Shown in pieces: positions 47,269 through 57,770 of a stretch of DNA of 64,000 bases (its first letter is position 1; every line of letters starts with the position of its first letter). A program made the position numbers and the translations under genes. A model generated the notes under the pieces. It was not told the origin of the DNA and did no database searches. It saw only the letters and a list, made by a program, of their open reading frames with translations. The DNA is from Fennellomyces sp. T-0311 (lineage: Eukaryota; Mucoromycota; Mucoromycetes; Mucorales; Lichtheimiaceae), in the NCBI GenBank assembly GCA_025266875.1, contig JALLLT010000022.1:248001-312000 (forward strand). Reading direction: 5' to 3'.

Positions 47269-48745
47269 TTATTTCTTTTGCTTGCGCTTGGTAAGTTTAT
47301 GCTTTGGTGACTTTGTTGTTTTGCCAGTTTTGAAGGTGTTTCCGCTTGCTTTCGAGGAACGGGCGCCTTCGAATTTAGCTGTTAACGGGAGTGCCTTCTT
47401 GAATGACTTTTTGGTAACGAATCGAGGAGGTTTGGTGACGGTGACGTCCTTCTTTCCACCCTTCTTTGCGCCCTTGGCACCCTTGAACCCTGGAACAACT
47501 GCAGCCTGATCTTTTTCTGCTTTGCATCGCTGTACTCGCAACGTATTCTTTTCACGGAACTTTTTGTCATCCAGGGCTAATGCCATGTCCACGGTGTTAC
47601 GACGCTATTGAAGATTGTCTTAATGTCTAGGCAGCATGGGAAAACAGAAAAAGAAAGCTGTACCTTGAATTGAACATAGCCGATACCCTTGCCGATATTC
47701 GTGGCCTTATCGCGAACAATGCGCACACTCTCAATCTCGCCACAGTCTTTGAAAAACGTCCAGAGTTCCTCTTCCTCGGTATCGTGTGGCAGTGATCCAA
47801 TAAATACGGAGCGCTTTCTGTCGTGAGGCTATGGAATCCATCAGCAAGGGAAATTTTGCAAACTATGCGCATGTTTACCTTTGGATCCGTTACGCTATCC
47901 ACGCGCAAATGCTTTTCCATGAACAACTGACCGTTCATTGCGAGCGCTTTTTCTGCTGAAGCTTTTTCCTTGTAGACAATGTAGGCATTGGCTACGCTAC
48001 GATTGCTATGTAACTTCTTCTTAATAAAAGCGGCTTTGCGTGACGTTTGCTCCGAAAATGCCTATAGGGATGATAAGTGAGCCGTACGTAACCAAAGGTT
48101 CCTCTTCCAATTCGTACCACTGAGCGAAATCGTATGGATTCGATAGCGCCATACTCTGCGAATTTGCGTTTGAATTCCTTGCTATCAGGCTAGTATCCAT
48201 GGAGGTTATTAGTTCATGTATTCCAAAGAGCGATTGCTGTTAGTACCTTTTCTGTACATGAAACCGGGACGTTGCCAACAAAGATAGATCGCTCGTCCTT
48301 TTCTCGCTGTTCCGCCTTTATCACTGACTTTTGCTTCTTCTTGGCCACTGCAGGTGCTTTTTCCTCGGCCTTTGCTTCAGTATCTTGGGCATCGTTCTCC
48401 AATACCTCGGCTTTTCTCTGTATAAATATCAGCAAGAGTCGCCAGGCGCAAGTTGGAAGCGAGCGGATACCTTTCGCAGTTCCGGAAGAGAAGACAGCAA
48501 GCGGGCCTTATCAACGGCTGCTTCTGCTTTTTGTGCCAGTAGCTTTTTTTGCTTTCTCTTGCTCATGGCTGCCGTTGGCACAGGAGCATTCGCAACAGCG
48601 CTTGGGCCGGCCTATTTACTGACTGTCAGTCTCGGGCAGATCTCTCTCCCCATCGGTGATTTCTGCAACAACGTACGCTGTTCTTGAAGAGATCGTTCAG
48701 CTGATCATTGACGGGAGTGCTTTCACCAAAGATCGTGGTCGCCAT
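47269..48745 (-). CDS. Nop12/RBM34-like nucleolar protein with two RRMs
   Basis: Ribosome-biogenesis factor of the Nop12/RBM34 family, linked in yeast to 5.8S and 25S maturation. The start at 48745 ([14 protein letters not shown]) is chosen; an upstream in-frame Met at 48808 is possible. A Lys/Ala-rich region follows ([21 protein letters not shown]). RRM1 is [14 protein letters not shown] ... [19 protein letters not shown] ... [24 protein letters not shown]2 is [51 protein letters not shown]. The tail is very basic ([13 protein letters not shown] ... KLTKRKQKK), typical of nucleolar proteins. About seven exons. The NUDCD1-like gene ends 88 bases upstream on the same strand. Confidence 0.9.
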
Positions 48746-48833
48746 GGAATCGGTCAAAGTGTGAAAAAAATATTTTTTGGACAGCGCCTCCTCAAATTCG
48801 GTAAGCATTGACGAGAAAATGCAGCTCTTTTAT

Positions 48834-50602
48834 TTACACAAGAATGGTGATGACTTCTGACTCGGTCAGTACCATCAGTACGTTGTCCAGCACTAGCTGG
48901 CATCCGAGCACATCGATGTCATGGCCACGCGTCAGATCAACCAGCGTCTGCGCCTCAAGGGTGCGTTTATCCCCATGGCGATAGTATATGTATGCGTTCC
49001 GGCTGCTTTCGATGATCGTGATAAACTTGTACTGTGGATCATACCGCACAAAGCGACTGTCGCGCTTCGATGCCTGTACGAACGCGAATGCATCGAACGT
49101 GGCCACGTGCTTTGGTTCAATCACGTCGCCATCCTCTTCTAGCGTATACACTTGACCATCCACGTCAACCTTGACACAGGCAGACGGAAGTGCCTTGTGG
49201 TACTTTGAGTCAAAAGGTCCGCAGAGCCACTCGTGGCCCCCTGAATGTATGGTTTCCACATGCTGGCCATCTCGATTGTATACCGCAAACCGGACAGGCT
49301 CGCCTCTGTCGTCAATGTCCTCATCCATATCCGTGGCAACCGGGTTCTGCACACTCGGCTCGTTGCCTGCCGTAGCAGTGAATTTTTCCAGCCGCTCTGT
49401 GATTTCTGCAAGCTTGGCTGGGTCCAGGGTCTCCAGAACACCGTCGTCTATGTCAAAGAGATGCGGCCATCGGGTATTCTCGTCTTGCTTTGAAAGAAAT
49501 AGCGTCAGGGTACCGTCTGACTCGAGGGTCCACGTCGACTCATCGGCGTTCAGGGTGCTCCACAGTTTACGGAAGGGATATGAAACGTCCTGGCCGCGTA
49601 CAACCAAGCTTATATGCGTGCTGTTGATTTGGCAGCTGATGTCAGACTTTGGCGTGCTAGGTTGAAGCGTCCATTGGGCTGTGATATCCGCATCATCCTG
49701 CGTCCATTGATACGGTGGCGACTCAGCCGGTAGTTCAGGCGCATCCTCCATATCGGTATCCTGCGCCGGCGCAACCGCTTCGTACGGCGATTCGCTGCCG
49801 TAAACAAAGAGCTTTCCGTCCTTTGATACACTGCAGTAAGGCGGCACCTCGGATCCGCGCTGAATGTGCAGTACAGATAGCTGGCCAACCAAAGTCATTT
49901 CGAGAGCGGCAATGTTGAATCGAGTAGCCTTGGAGCCAACGCGACTGTAGACGACCATCACCACTTTATCACCGACCAATCTGGCAGCTAGCAACACGCA
50001 AGGGACTGGTGATATGCCTTCGGTCCCATCACCTTCATAGCGTGTTGATCCGATCACTGCGCCGCTGTCAATGTGGACCAGCTCAATGTTGCCAGCTCCG
50101 TTGGATGACAGCAGCAGCTCGTCATTCAACGTAATCAAAGAAGGGGCTTGTGGATCTGTGGGGACGGTGGCGCACGGCTCCGTGTAATTCGGCAGGTTGC
50201 CCAGAGGCTGTATGAGTTGCACGATCGGCTGGAACTGTGTGTCTTTGGTATCCTATTGCCCAACCCAGTGTCAGCGAGAAGAGACGTTTATCCGGCTATG
50301 CATAAGTATATTACCTTGCTGTACCGTACTCGAATCACTTGATATTCGGGATCAACATAAAATGCACAACCTTCGTTATTGCTCAGCGGGAATCCATATG
50401 CCAAGTGATTGAAGCGGACGCGTGCTTGAAGATCTCGAAAACCCATTCTGTGGTTTGGCAGGATCTTGTGGATCTTGAGATCGCATTCATTCGGCAGCTT
50501 GACTCGTGTCACTCGCTCTTGTTCGTCGAGAGGTGTCAATTTGTAACCCTCAAACTTGGCATTGAGTAGCTGTTTGTCGGGAGCGAATCGACGTGTGTTC
50601 AT
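48834..50602 (-). CDS. NUDCD1-like protein with CS (p23/NudC) domain
   Basis: Two exons. The ATG is at 50602 (MNTRRFAPDKQLLNAKFEGYKL). One intron of about 60 bases (near 50251-50313) joins RVRYSK to DTKDTQFQPIVQLIQPLG. Length is about 560 residues. The middle holds a CS domain (YQWTQDDADITAQWTL ... DISCQINSTHISLVVRGQDV ... LWSTLNADESTWTLE ... LTLFLSKQDENTRWPHLF), the Hsp90-cochaperone-like fold of NudC proteins. The flanking regions look like a WD/propeller-like body, as in human NUDCD1. C-terminal half: GHEWLCGPFDSKYHKALPSACVKVDVDG. Human NUDCD1 pairs Hsp90 with specific propeller clients and binds the helicase DHX15; a similar role is inferred. It diverges from the methyltransferase gene. 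Confidence 0.88.
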
Positions 50603-51405
50603 TGCGAAAGACAAGGCATAATGCCGGAGTCCAAAGCTCGTGCTATTTTACTGCGGTTTCGACTTGACAGCAACCTTGAATTACGCACACCGTTCTTCCG
50701 GGTACTTGAGTGCTGCACACATACAAGCAGGCATTCATGGAAGATATTGCTGTACTTGAATACAAAGCATGCTGTTTTGCTCTATTTTAAGCGAAGACAA
50801 CTATAATATCGGTGCAGCTGGTAGATGGTGATATAACAGTACGAAGAGAGCTGAGAATATACCTAGAGGGGGATGCTATGACAGTAGAACCTCATCAAAA
50901 GAAAGCGCCTTATTTGCTTCATCAAATGACTGTACAATTCCCTGGACATGATAAAGAAAACTGTAACGCCATAGCAAAATCCATTGCTATGTGACACGAA
51001 TCCTTCGAAGTCTAATTGCCCCGATAGAAAGAATCAAACAGTGCTTCTTGGTAATTGGATCTACCAACACCACTTCTCTCCTACCGCACTATAAAGTGGA
51101 ACAAAGTCGCATCAGTACCTGCCAACGTGGAATATGTAAGTGCATTCACATGAATCTAGCGACTGACAGCACTTTCGCTGTAAGGAGCCACACCATTGTA
51201 ACACATCACGCCGTGAACCATGCCCCATATTTGTTATTTCACCGTCCAACATCTCGAGCATATGCATAAAACTGTTGAAGTTCCTGTTGAACCCTATGCT
51301 ATGGCACGTCAGTGTGCGCAAAGTCACCCTCATTGATTTCAGGTCACGGCTCAAAATCGCGCTTTTCGCGTTTGGCGCGTTTTTCGCACTTTGTCTCCGC
51401 CACCA
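50603..51405. other. Divergent intergenic region
   Basis: About 0.8 kb between NUDCD1-like and MT-A70 genes. It probably holds both promoters. Short open frames are not supported. Confidence 0.45.
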
Positions 51406-52486
51406 ATGTCTTCCCCTAGCCCGAGCTTAAGTTCGGATGAATTCGACGAGAATGAGGTACCTGACGCAGCCTTGAAGGGTTTACTGCAAAAGGAGCTGGA
51501 GCTGCAGCTTTTGATTGATTCTCTCCAAACCGAAATCGCGCAACTCGAGGAACGTATAGCAGGCGGCAAAGACAAAGGAAATCAGGAGGAATTGGACGAG
51601 AAAGGTACACCTTTGCGCTTCAAAAACGACTATAATATTTTTTTCTCATGTGTTGTGCATAGATCTCGAAGAATTCGAGGCACCGGAATGGTGTGTACCG
51701 ATCAAGGCCAATGTCATGACTTTTGACTGGGATGTATGTGAATAAGATCACAATCGCTCTGTAGAGGCTCAATGTCTTTTCCAGTCGCTAGCAGCAGAAA
51801 CACAATTCGACGTTATCGTCACTGATCCACCATGGCAGTTGGCTACCCACGCACCAACTCGAGGTGTAAGGCTTACATGCGTAGGGATGGTGTGGCACTC
51901 TACTAACGCTGAATGCAACTATAGGTGGCCATTGCGTACCAGCAGCTACCAGATATCTGCATCGAGGAGATCCCGATTCCAAAGCTGCAGAAGAACGGAT
52001 TTATTTTTATATGGGTCATCAACAACAAGTACGCAAAGGCATTCCAGTTGATGGAACGATGGGGATACACGTACGTGAGTATATAGGCACAATGACAGCA
52101 GATGCTGACGGGGATTGTTAGCTATGTGGATGACATTACGTGGGTCAAGCAAACGGTGAACCGTCGTATGGCAAAAGGTCACGGCTACTATCTTCAGCAC
52201 GCAAAGGAAACATGCTTAGTGGGCAAAAAGGGAGACGATCCACCAAACTGTCGACGGTCGGTCGGTTCGGACGTCATCTTTTCGGAGCGAAGAGGTCAAA
52301 GTCAAAAACCCGAGGAACTGTACGAGCTGATCGAAGAATTAGTGCCGGATGGTATGTGTGTGTGCGCCGGCAATACGACATGCAAAACTAACGTTTGTCT
52401 ATTGGCACACAGGAAAATACTTGGAAATCTTTGGCCGCAAGAACAATTTACGAGATTATTGGGTTACCGTTGGCAACGAGTTATAA
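51406..52486 (+). CDS. MT-A70 adenine-N6 methyltransferase, MTA1-like (possible DNA 6mA enzyme)
   Basis: Six exons. ATG at 51406. The N-terminal 65 residues are acidic and predicted coiled coil (LKGLLQKELELQLLIDSLQ). After an intron the catalytic domain starts LEEFEAPEWCVPIKANVMTFDWD. The catalytic tetrad is FDVIVTDPPWQL (D-P-P-W). The rest of the Rossmann domain follows: LPDICIEEIPIPKLQKNGFIFIWVINNKYAKAF, WGYTYVDDITWVKQTVNRR, HGYYLQHAKETCLVGKKG, SEVIF-type SDVIFSERRGQSQKPEELYELIEELVP, and YLEIFGRKNNLRDYWVTVGNEL. It lacks the CCCH finger and the YGTM loop of METTL3/IME4, and its active-site sequence (THAPTRG after DPPW) differs from METTL3 and METTL4. This points to the MTA1 branch known from ciliates and early-diverging fungi, which methylates adenine in DNA. 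MT-A70 is certain; the MTA1 assignment is inferred. Confidence 0.88.
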
Positions 52487-54239
52487 AACTGCATTGTTCA
52501 CAATATATACCGTTCACATGTTGAAGTCGCTATTCTTCTATTCAACACTTGTTAGTCATGTTCCTGCATCCAACTCGGCTAGTAACGGATGTACATCCTT
52601 TCTAAAGTTTATAAAAGCAGAACTGCCAGTAGCAATCGTATGTGGAACATTCTAATACGATATAGATGTCAAAAACCTTCCGCTGGTCTACGTACTAACT
52701 TTGACAGTGCACTAGCCTTTCCTCGGTTCAATTTTACTTTCTGCTCACAAGAATATAATATAAACTGTTTACTAGAAGGCATAGCTATAGTGATATGAGA
52801 GAATGAACGTTGCTTTAATGTGTTAAAGTACGATCACCACAGCCACGACACCGGTACCACCTCTACGACTATATAAAGGAATCTCCGCAAATAGCTTGTT
52901 AGGCATTAACAATGTGCTGTATCTATCCAGCTGTGAATAATCAATCCTCTGGGCCCCCAGCTATCGTATCAGTGGAAAGTTGAGTACTGGTGGAAAGGGG
53001 ACCAACAGAGCTTACGGGCGAACTGTCTTGAGCAGGCGCCCCTGAGATAACAGCAGCGGACGAAATTGAGATTGAAATAATGACAAGTAGCTCGTAAGTA
53101 CTGTAAGTGAAAAAGTAATATAGCAATGATGGTCGAAGTAAAGCGTAAAGTAATGAGAGATTATACAGCAAGGACGTGATGTACACCCACAGCTAAATAT
53201 TATTCAGATACAATGTCTGATAATAAAACAGTGCGTATCATCGGTGTGTTTGGTCCTATTTTTCCTTTTCATCTTAATATATAGTACCATAGAAAGTTTA
53301 CTAATAATAACCTAGGGTTAGAGACATGCCAATATAATAACTGTTGGCTAATTCTGCGTAACTAACTGCATGGATTCAGTAAACAATACAAATCTATGAA
53401 CGCGAATAATTCAAAAGTTCTAGCAGTGGTATTTATGGACAGAATCCATCAAGCAGCCTAGTAGCAAAAGCGACAATGATGATGAGTAGGATATCTCGTG
53501 CGGTATAAAATAAAAAAAAACCTACTATGTCTACGACAAACCGAAGGGTAGATTCGATTCTATATCTGGTCGCACATTGCAAATGTCAACATGCGCCATT
53601 AAACGACGTATATATTGAATTCACTGATAACTACCCCAAAAGCTCTACGCACTATACTATAGAACCAATACAAAGTATTATCCCAGTTTCATATCATTAC
53701 AACAATTGGTGCAAGGATCTCTCAATGCTGCATATGGTAGAATTTCAAATTTGCAACAGGAACCCAAGCTATTGACCATACCATAAACTACCTCTCATGG
53801 TCCGACGCCATCTTGCACCATGGCAAGTGGAAAACAGCAACCTGACCAGTCTTGGTCGACCTTTCCTGCAAAATCGAACCGAAGATCCAGTCAGCGAACC
53901 AGATCCAGCAGATGTTTTCCGAACCTCGGAGCCGACACCTCAAGGAAGTTAACAAAATAGCTCGAATAAGGTTCCCGTTCAAGTGTAACCTGCTTGGCTC
54001 CTGCATGCATGTGCTTTGTTTATCCAGTTAGTATGATATGAAGTGGTTTACGTGAAGCAGCCGTCTGTAGTCTAACGCCTATTATTCTGTGTTCCATACA
54101 GCTGTTGTGCTGGTATATGAGACGTTACCAGTAACCCAGGATACATCGGATGCAGGTTCCGAAGATCGCCTAGCGGAAGCGAGAACTTGGTGAAACGCGA
54201 CCCAGCTCCGACGAAAAGCACTCTTTAACAGTAACCAAC
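52487..54239. other. Intergenic spacer
   Basis: About 1.75 kb. AT-rich. Two short frames are noted (plus 53797-53952; minus 52941-53186) but lack domains. The right 200 bases are the promoter side of twinfilin. Confidence 0.45.
53797..53952 (+). CDS. Short ORF, doubtful
   Basis: 51 codons starting MVRRHLAPWQVENSN, with a Pro/Glu-rich end (EPDPADVFRTSEPTPQGS). Composition looks less AT-driven than the surroundings, which is the only support. No domain, no helix. It could be an upstream reading frame or a gene fragment. Confidence 0.18.
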   Translation: MVRRHLAPWQVENSNLTSLGRPFLQNRTEDPVSEPDPADVFRTSEPTPQGS

Positions 54240-55812
54240 ATGTCTCATCAAAGTGGAATCCGAGGCATGTGTTTACCCATTAGCAACAACCGAAAAGTAA
54301 ACTGATGGATACCATTTTACAGTGTCTGACGAATTGGCAAAGACGTTTGCTGATGCCGTTGCTAGCGGAAATACTCGTATTCTACGTGTCTCTATCATCA
54401 ACGGTAAGAGATGGGAAACCATTTTACTGCTATGTGGAAAACTTACATTTACTTAGAGTCACTGGAGGCTGACGGAACAGCTCCTGTTGAGTCGAGTTTC
54501 GAGCAAGGTTCGCCATAACGCTTAAAAAACAGCTATACAATAAGCTAATCTAAATGTTTTTTTGCAGATTATAGTAATGTCATGAAGTTCCTTGAAGATA
54601 CTAGGCCCGCGTACATTCTCGTCCGTCTCGATGAAAAGTCCGGGAATGAATACAATTGGGTATTACTGAGCTATGTTCCTGACAACGCCAAAGTGCGCGA
54701 TAAAATGCTTTACGCTTCGACGCGTGCTACTCTGACGAAGGAACTCGGAGACAACCGTTTTGTAGACAGCATTTATGGTACTACCAAGGTAACGAAATTT
54801 GTAGCAATAGCGTCATGATCTCTTACGTCGACATAAAAAAAACAGGACGATGTGTCTTACGATGGATACAAAAGGCACCTGGTGCATAAAAAGGCCGATG
54901 CGCCCCTGACCCAACGAGAACGTGAACTTGCAGAGATCAAGCAAGCAGAGGTAAAGGTTACTCTGAAAGCTGGTTGGTATGGATAGCTAAGTGTTTTGCT
55001 AGGCCAACACTGCATCAGATTACCAAGGATCCAGCGCCAGAAAGACCTATGCTCCTGGTATCACATTCCCATTGAGCGACAAGGCTGTTGAAGCTCTGCG
55101 TGAACTGGAGAAGCCAAAAGACGAACGTGCACACAATTTTGTCACCCTGGTAATACGATATACTGTTCGGTAGATGGATGATGTTGACCACATCCATAGT
55201 ACTTGGAAAAAGAAATCATCGAAGTCGACTCTTCCTCCGACGTTGCAATCAGCGCTGTTCACTCGACGATTTCCTCCAACGCCCCTAGATTCACTTTCTA
55301 TACTCTTGAATGCGATGGAAGCGATGTTTTGTGTAAGCAGGAGAAAAAGTGATATGTTACTAGTTACTCATCAGATATTTAGTGTTTATCTACACTTGCC
55401 CATCATCGTCAAAGATCCGTGAGCGGATGCTGTACTCTTCATCCAAAGCCAGCGTAAGCAACAATGCCGAAAGCCAGGTTGGTCTCAAGATCACCAAAAA
55501 GGTAAAGCAGAATGATTTGATGAACATGGCGTGTGCTTTTTGACTAACCAACTGTACAATTGTAAGCTGGAAACCAGTGATCCTGAGGATTTAACCGAAG
55601 AGTACTTATTGGAAGAAGTCCGCCACAAGAAGGTAGCGGAAGATGGCCCGGTCGCTGGGGTGAGTCTTGTAGGACAGCGTATTCAAATGCTCAGTGGACC
55701 AAAACAAGGTGGATTCAAACGACCCGCAGCACCAGGCAGACGACGACCTGGTGCTACTGCTACTGCTACTGCTACTGCTACTACCACCGACAAAGCTGAT
55801 ACTGAAGAATAA
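54240..55812 (+). CDS. TWF1: Twinfilin, two ADF-homology domains
   Basis: Actin-monomer-binding protein that sequesters ADP-G-actin and caps or depolymerises barbed ends. The start at 54240, MSHQSGIR, is nearly the same as animal twinfilin. The first intron begins GC and ends TTACAG (54265-54322). ADF-H domain 1: VSDELAKTFADAVASG ... YSNVMKFLEDTRPAYILVRLDEK ... WVLLSYVPDNAKVRDKMLYASTRATLTKELG, then EDVS-type DDVSYDGYKRHL. Linker: APLTQRERELAEIKQAE. Domain 2: GITFPLSDKAVEALRELEKPKDE ... APRFTFYTLEC ... LLFIYTCPSSSKIRERMLYSSSKASV. The tail is basic and repeat-rich (KRPAAPGRRRPGATATAT), where family members bind capping protein and phosphoinositides. About ten exons, about 340 residues. Convergent with the SUR7-like gene. 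Confidence 0.93.
55753..55782 (+). repeat. Hexanucleotide repeat in twinfilin tail
   Basis: Five GCTACT units encode alternating Ala-Thr near the C-terminus. Perfect units suggest recent expansion or slippage. Confidence 0.9.
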
Positions 55813-55898
55813 AGCGATATTTATTACACTATACTAAGGAGTAGCTTTGAAAAAAACAAGTTATAAAGTATACAGGGTTTTTTTTCTAGGTCATTTCT

Positions 55899-56706
55899 CT
55901 AATTGGGCATTTGGAAAGGTCGCGACATTCCTGGGCCAGGTGGTGGCGGAGGTGCATGCGCAGTTGGTTTGCTGAACATGCCGGGCTTTCGTGGACCAAG
56001 TTCTGGGTCAGCAACACGTGTACGTCTTCCACAGCACGTTCCGTTGAAGCACATAAATCCAATCAAAAGGGCACCCATTGCACCGAGCAAAGACCAGATG
56101 GAGTTACCGGCACGACCCTGCCAGCCATCGGTTAAACCCTTGTTGGTTGAGATGGCAAGGATAAGCGCAAGGATAATGGCAGCAATGGTCACCAAAAAGT
56201 TGGTAAACGTCATAGTAGACATGAAGATGCCTGGGGCACGATGCGAGCGTCTGCCACAGCAGAACATGATTGGCAGGCTCATGAGCCACAGCAGAAAACT
56301 GATGACTGTACCAGCCATGGTAAGGGCAAACAGACCCGTGAACAGGTGTCGGAAATGGCCACCGTTTGGCTGGTATTGCTGTGGCACCATCTGGCCAATT
56401 ACGGGCGTATTACCCCAGTTATATGATTGATGCGGGCTACTACATGACTCGATGCCTTGGAGCGTGCCGCTGCAATAATTCCTTTTTGCAATGGTTAATT
56501 AAGGCTCAGGGCGTGTTTTGTGCAATTCGATGTTACCATAACCCGTTTTGGTAAACGCTGTTGGCGGGGCGGTTGTAGGCCTGCTGGAAGTACATGTGGC
56601 GCAGGAATTGGCGGTTCGACAGCTGCCCGATCATCGGGAACAGATGCAGCAGGAAGGAGAACAATAGAAACAAGGAGCCCAAGAGAGCGCAGCACTTGAA
56701 CAACAT
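55899..56706 (-). CDS. SUR7/PalI-family (claudin-like) membrane protein
   Basis: Two exons. The start at 56706 gives MLFKCCALLGSLFLLFSFLLHLFP, helix 1. The intron (about 56470-56534) splits the NGLC motif (NGL/CGTLQGIESC), the extracellular G-L-x-C...C signature of SUR7/PalI and claudin-like proteins. Three more helices follow: LFTGLFALTMAGTVISFLLWL, FTNFLVTIAAIILALILAIS and SIWSLLGAMGALLIGFMCF. A Cys-rich turn (FNGTCCGRRTRV) and a Pro-rich cytosolic tail (AHAPPPPPGPGMSRP) end the protein. Length is about 245 residues. Fungal members act at plasma-membrane domains (eisosomes) or in pH sensing. A TATATATA motif lies about 52 bases before the start. Family call good, exact subfamily unclear. 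Confidence 0.8.
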
Positions 56707-56757
56707 GGCGGATGAAAAAAAGAAGAAAAAGTGGTCAAGGTAGTGTGCAAGGCCATG

Positions 56758-56766
56758 TTATATATA
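56758..56766 (-). promoter_or_regulatory. TATA-box-like motif of SUR7-like gene
   Basis: TATATATAA on the minus strand about 52 bases upstream of the ATG at 56706. Confidence 0.45.
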
Positions 56767-57060
56767 GCGTTGCTTGCAGGGCTTTTTACGACTACGGCTG
56801 GGGGTGTTCCTGACGAAACCCATGGCTGGCCGAGCGTGTAACGTCTATATTACGAAATGACGAAAATAAAGGAGTTGGATCCAATCAAGCAAGTAAAATA
56901 ACGGGAGGGAGATTTGTAGCACCAGGTGCAACCAGCCCATCAATTGTCACCTGATTAACAGGCATCGATAGGGGGAAACAGGTTGCACTCAAAAAGAGAG
57001 AGACACACATATATACACACACACCTCTTTAACCATATTCCCTTTTGCACGTCTATACCC

Positions 57061-57555
57061 ATGCGCCAAATACCCTTGGACACCGTTTTTAGCCGAATTT
57101 TTCGTCGAAATAAGAAACGGGCAGTGCCGACCGAACCGACCGAACCCGTCCACACCACGCCTCCTCCTCCGGATGACCCACCGACGCCAATCGCCGAACC
57201 GGCTCCCACGGCCAGCACTTCGGTGGACAGTGATGTGCCGCAATCACCGCAATCAGACAACTCGGTCAATGTCGCCACCTTGGAATTTGCCGCATCGCGT
57301 GATCTTGCCACCTTCCTAGAACACGACTGGCCATCTGTCAAACAGAACGACCGGTTGGAATTTCCGGCATTCGAGTATTTACTGCATCAGCGGAAAGTGG
57401 CCACTCCGGAACCGCCTGAGGACCAACGCCCGTCAACGTCCAGCGGTCGCTCGCGACCCGTGTTTGGTACATTGCCAAAGAAGCCGAAGCACTTGTCCTT
57501 GAACAGACCAAAATCGGCAATTGCCATGATCAAACGGGTACGCAAAGAAAGATAA
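57061..57555 (+). CDS. Hypothetical basic, proline-rich protein
   Basis: Intronless, 164 codons from ATG at 57061 (MRQIPLDTVFSRIFRRNKKR). The N-terminus is basic, followed by a Pro-rich segment (PPPPDDPPTPIAEPAP) and a Ser-rich one. A more ordered core comes next (VATLEFAASRDLATFLEHDWPSVKQNDRLEFPAFEYLLHQRK), then a Ser/Arg and Lys-rich tail (KKPKHLSLNRPKSAIAMIKRVRKER). No membrane helix or known domain. Clean coding composition and strong G+C compared with the spacer support a real gene. The 5' leader contains a run of ACAC and a CACACACAC block. The tail could be a nuclear-localisation or membrane-binding patch; function not assigned. Confidence 0.65.
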   Translation: MRQIPLDTVFSRIFRRNKKRAVPTEPTEPVHTTPPPPDDPPTPIAEPAPTASTSVDSDVPQSPQSDNSVNVATLEFAASRDLATFLEHDWPSVKQNDRLEFPAFEYLLHQRKVATPEPPEDQRPSTSSGRSRPVFGTLPKKPKHLSLNRPKSAIAMIKRVRKER

Positions 57556-57770
57556 GCTTTGGCTGACAACACACTAACCTTGCCCCGTTGCCTAGGTACG
57601 ATCGACGCCCAACTTTAGGCAAACGTGATTCCTTACTAGGCCATATTATTGTATTTATGATTATTCCCTTTTTTTCTTGCGCGAGTATATTTTTACATAA
57701 AAACTGATGTCATGATCAGCGGAAATTCTATCTAGCTGCTATGTGCCCATCTACTAATCTCTTTCTTTTT

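Noticed and set aside
52941..53186. Minus-strand 81-codon frame with a Ser/Thr-rich end
   Set aside because: No start supported by context, no domain; hydrophobic start is AT-driven.
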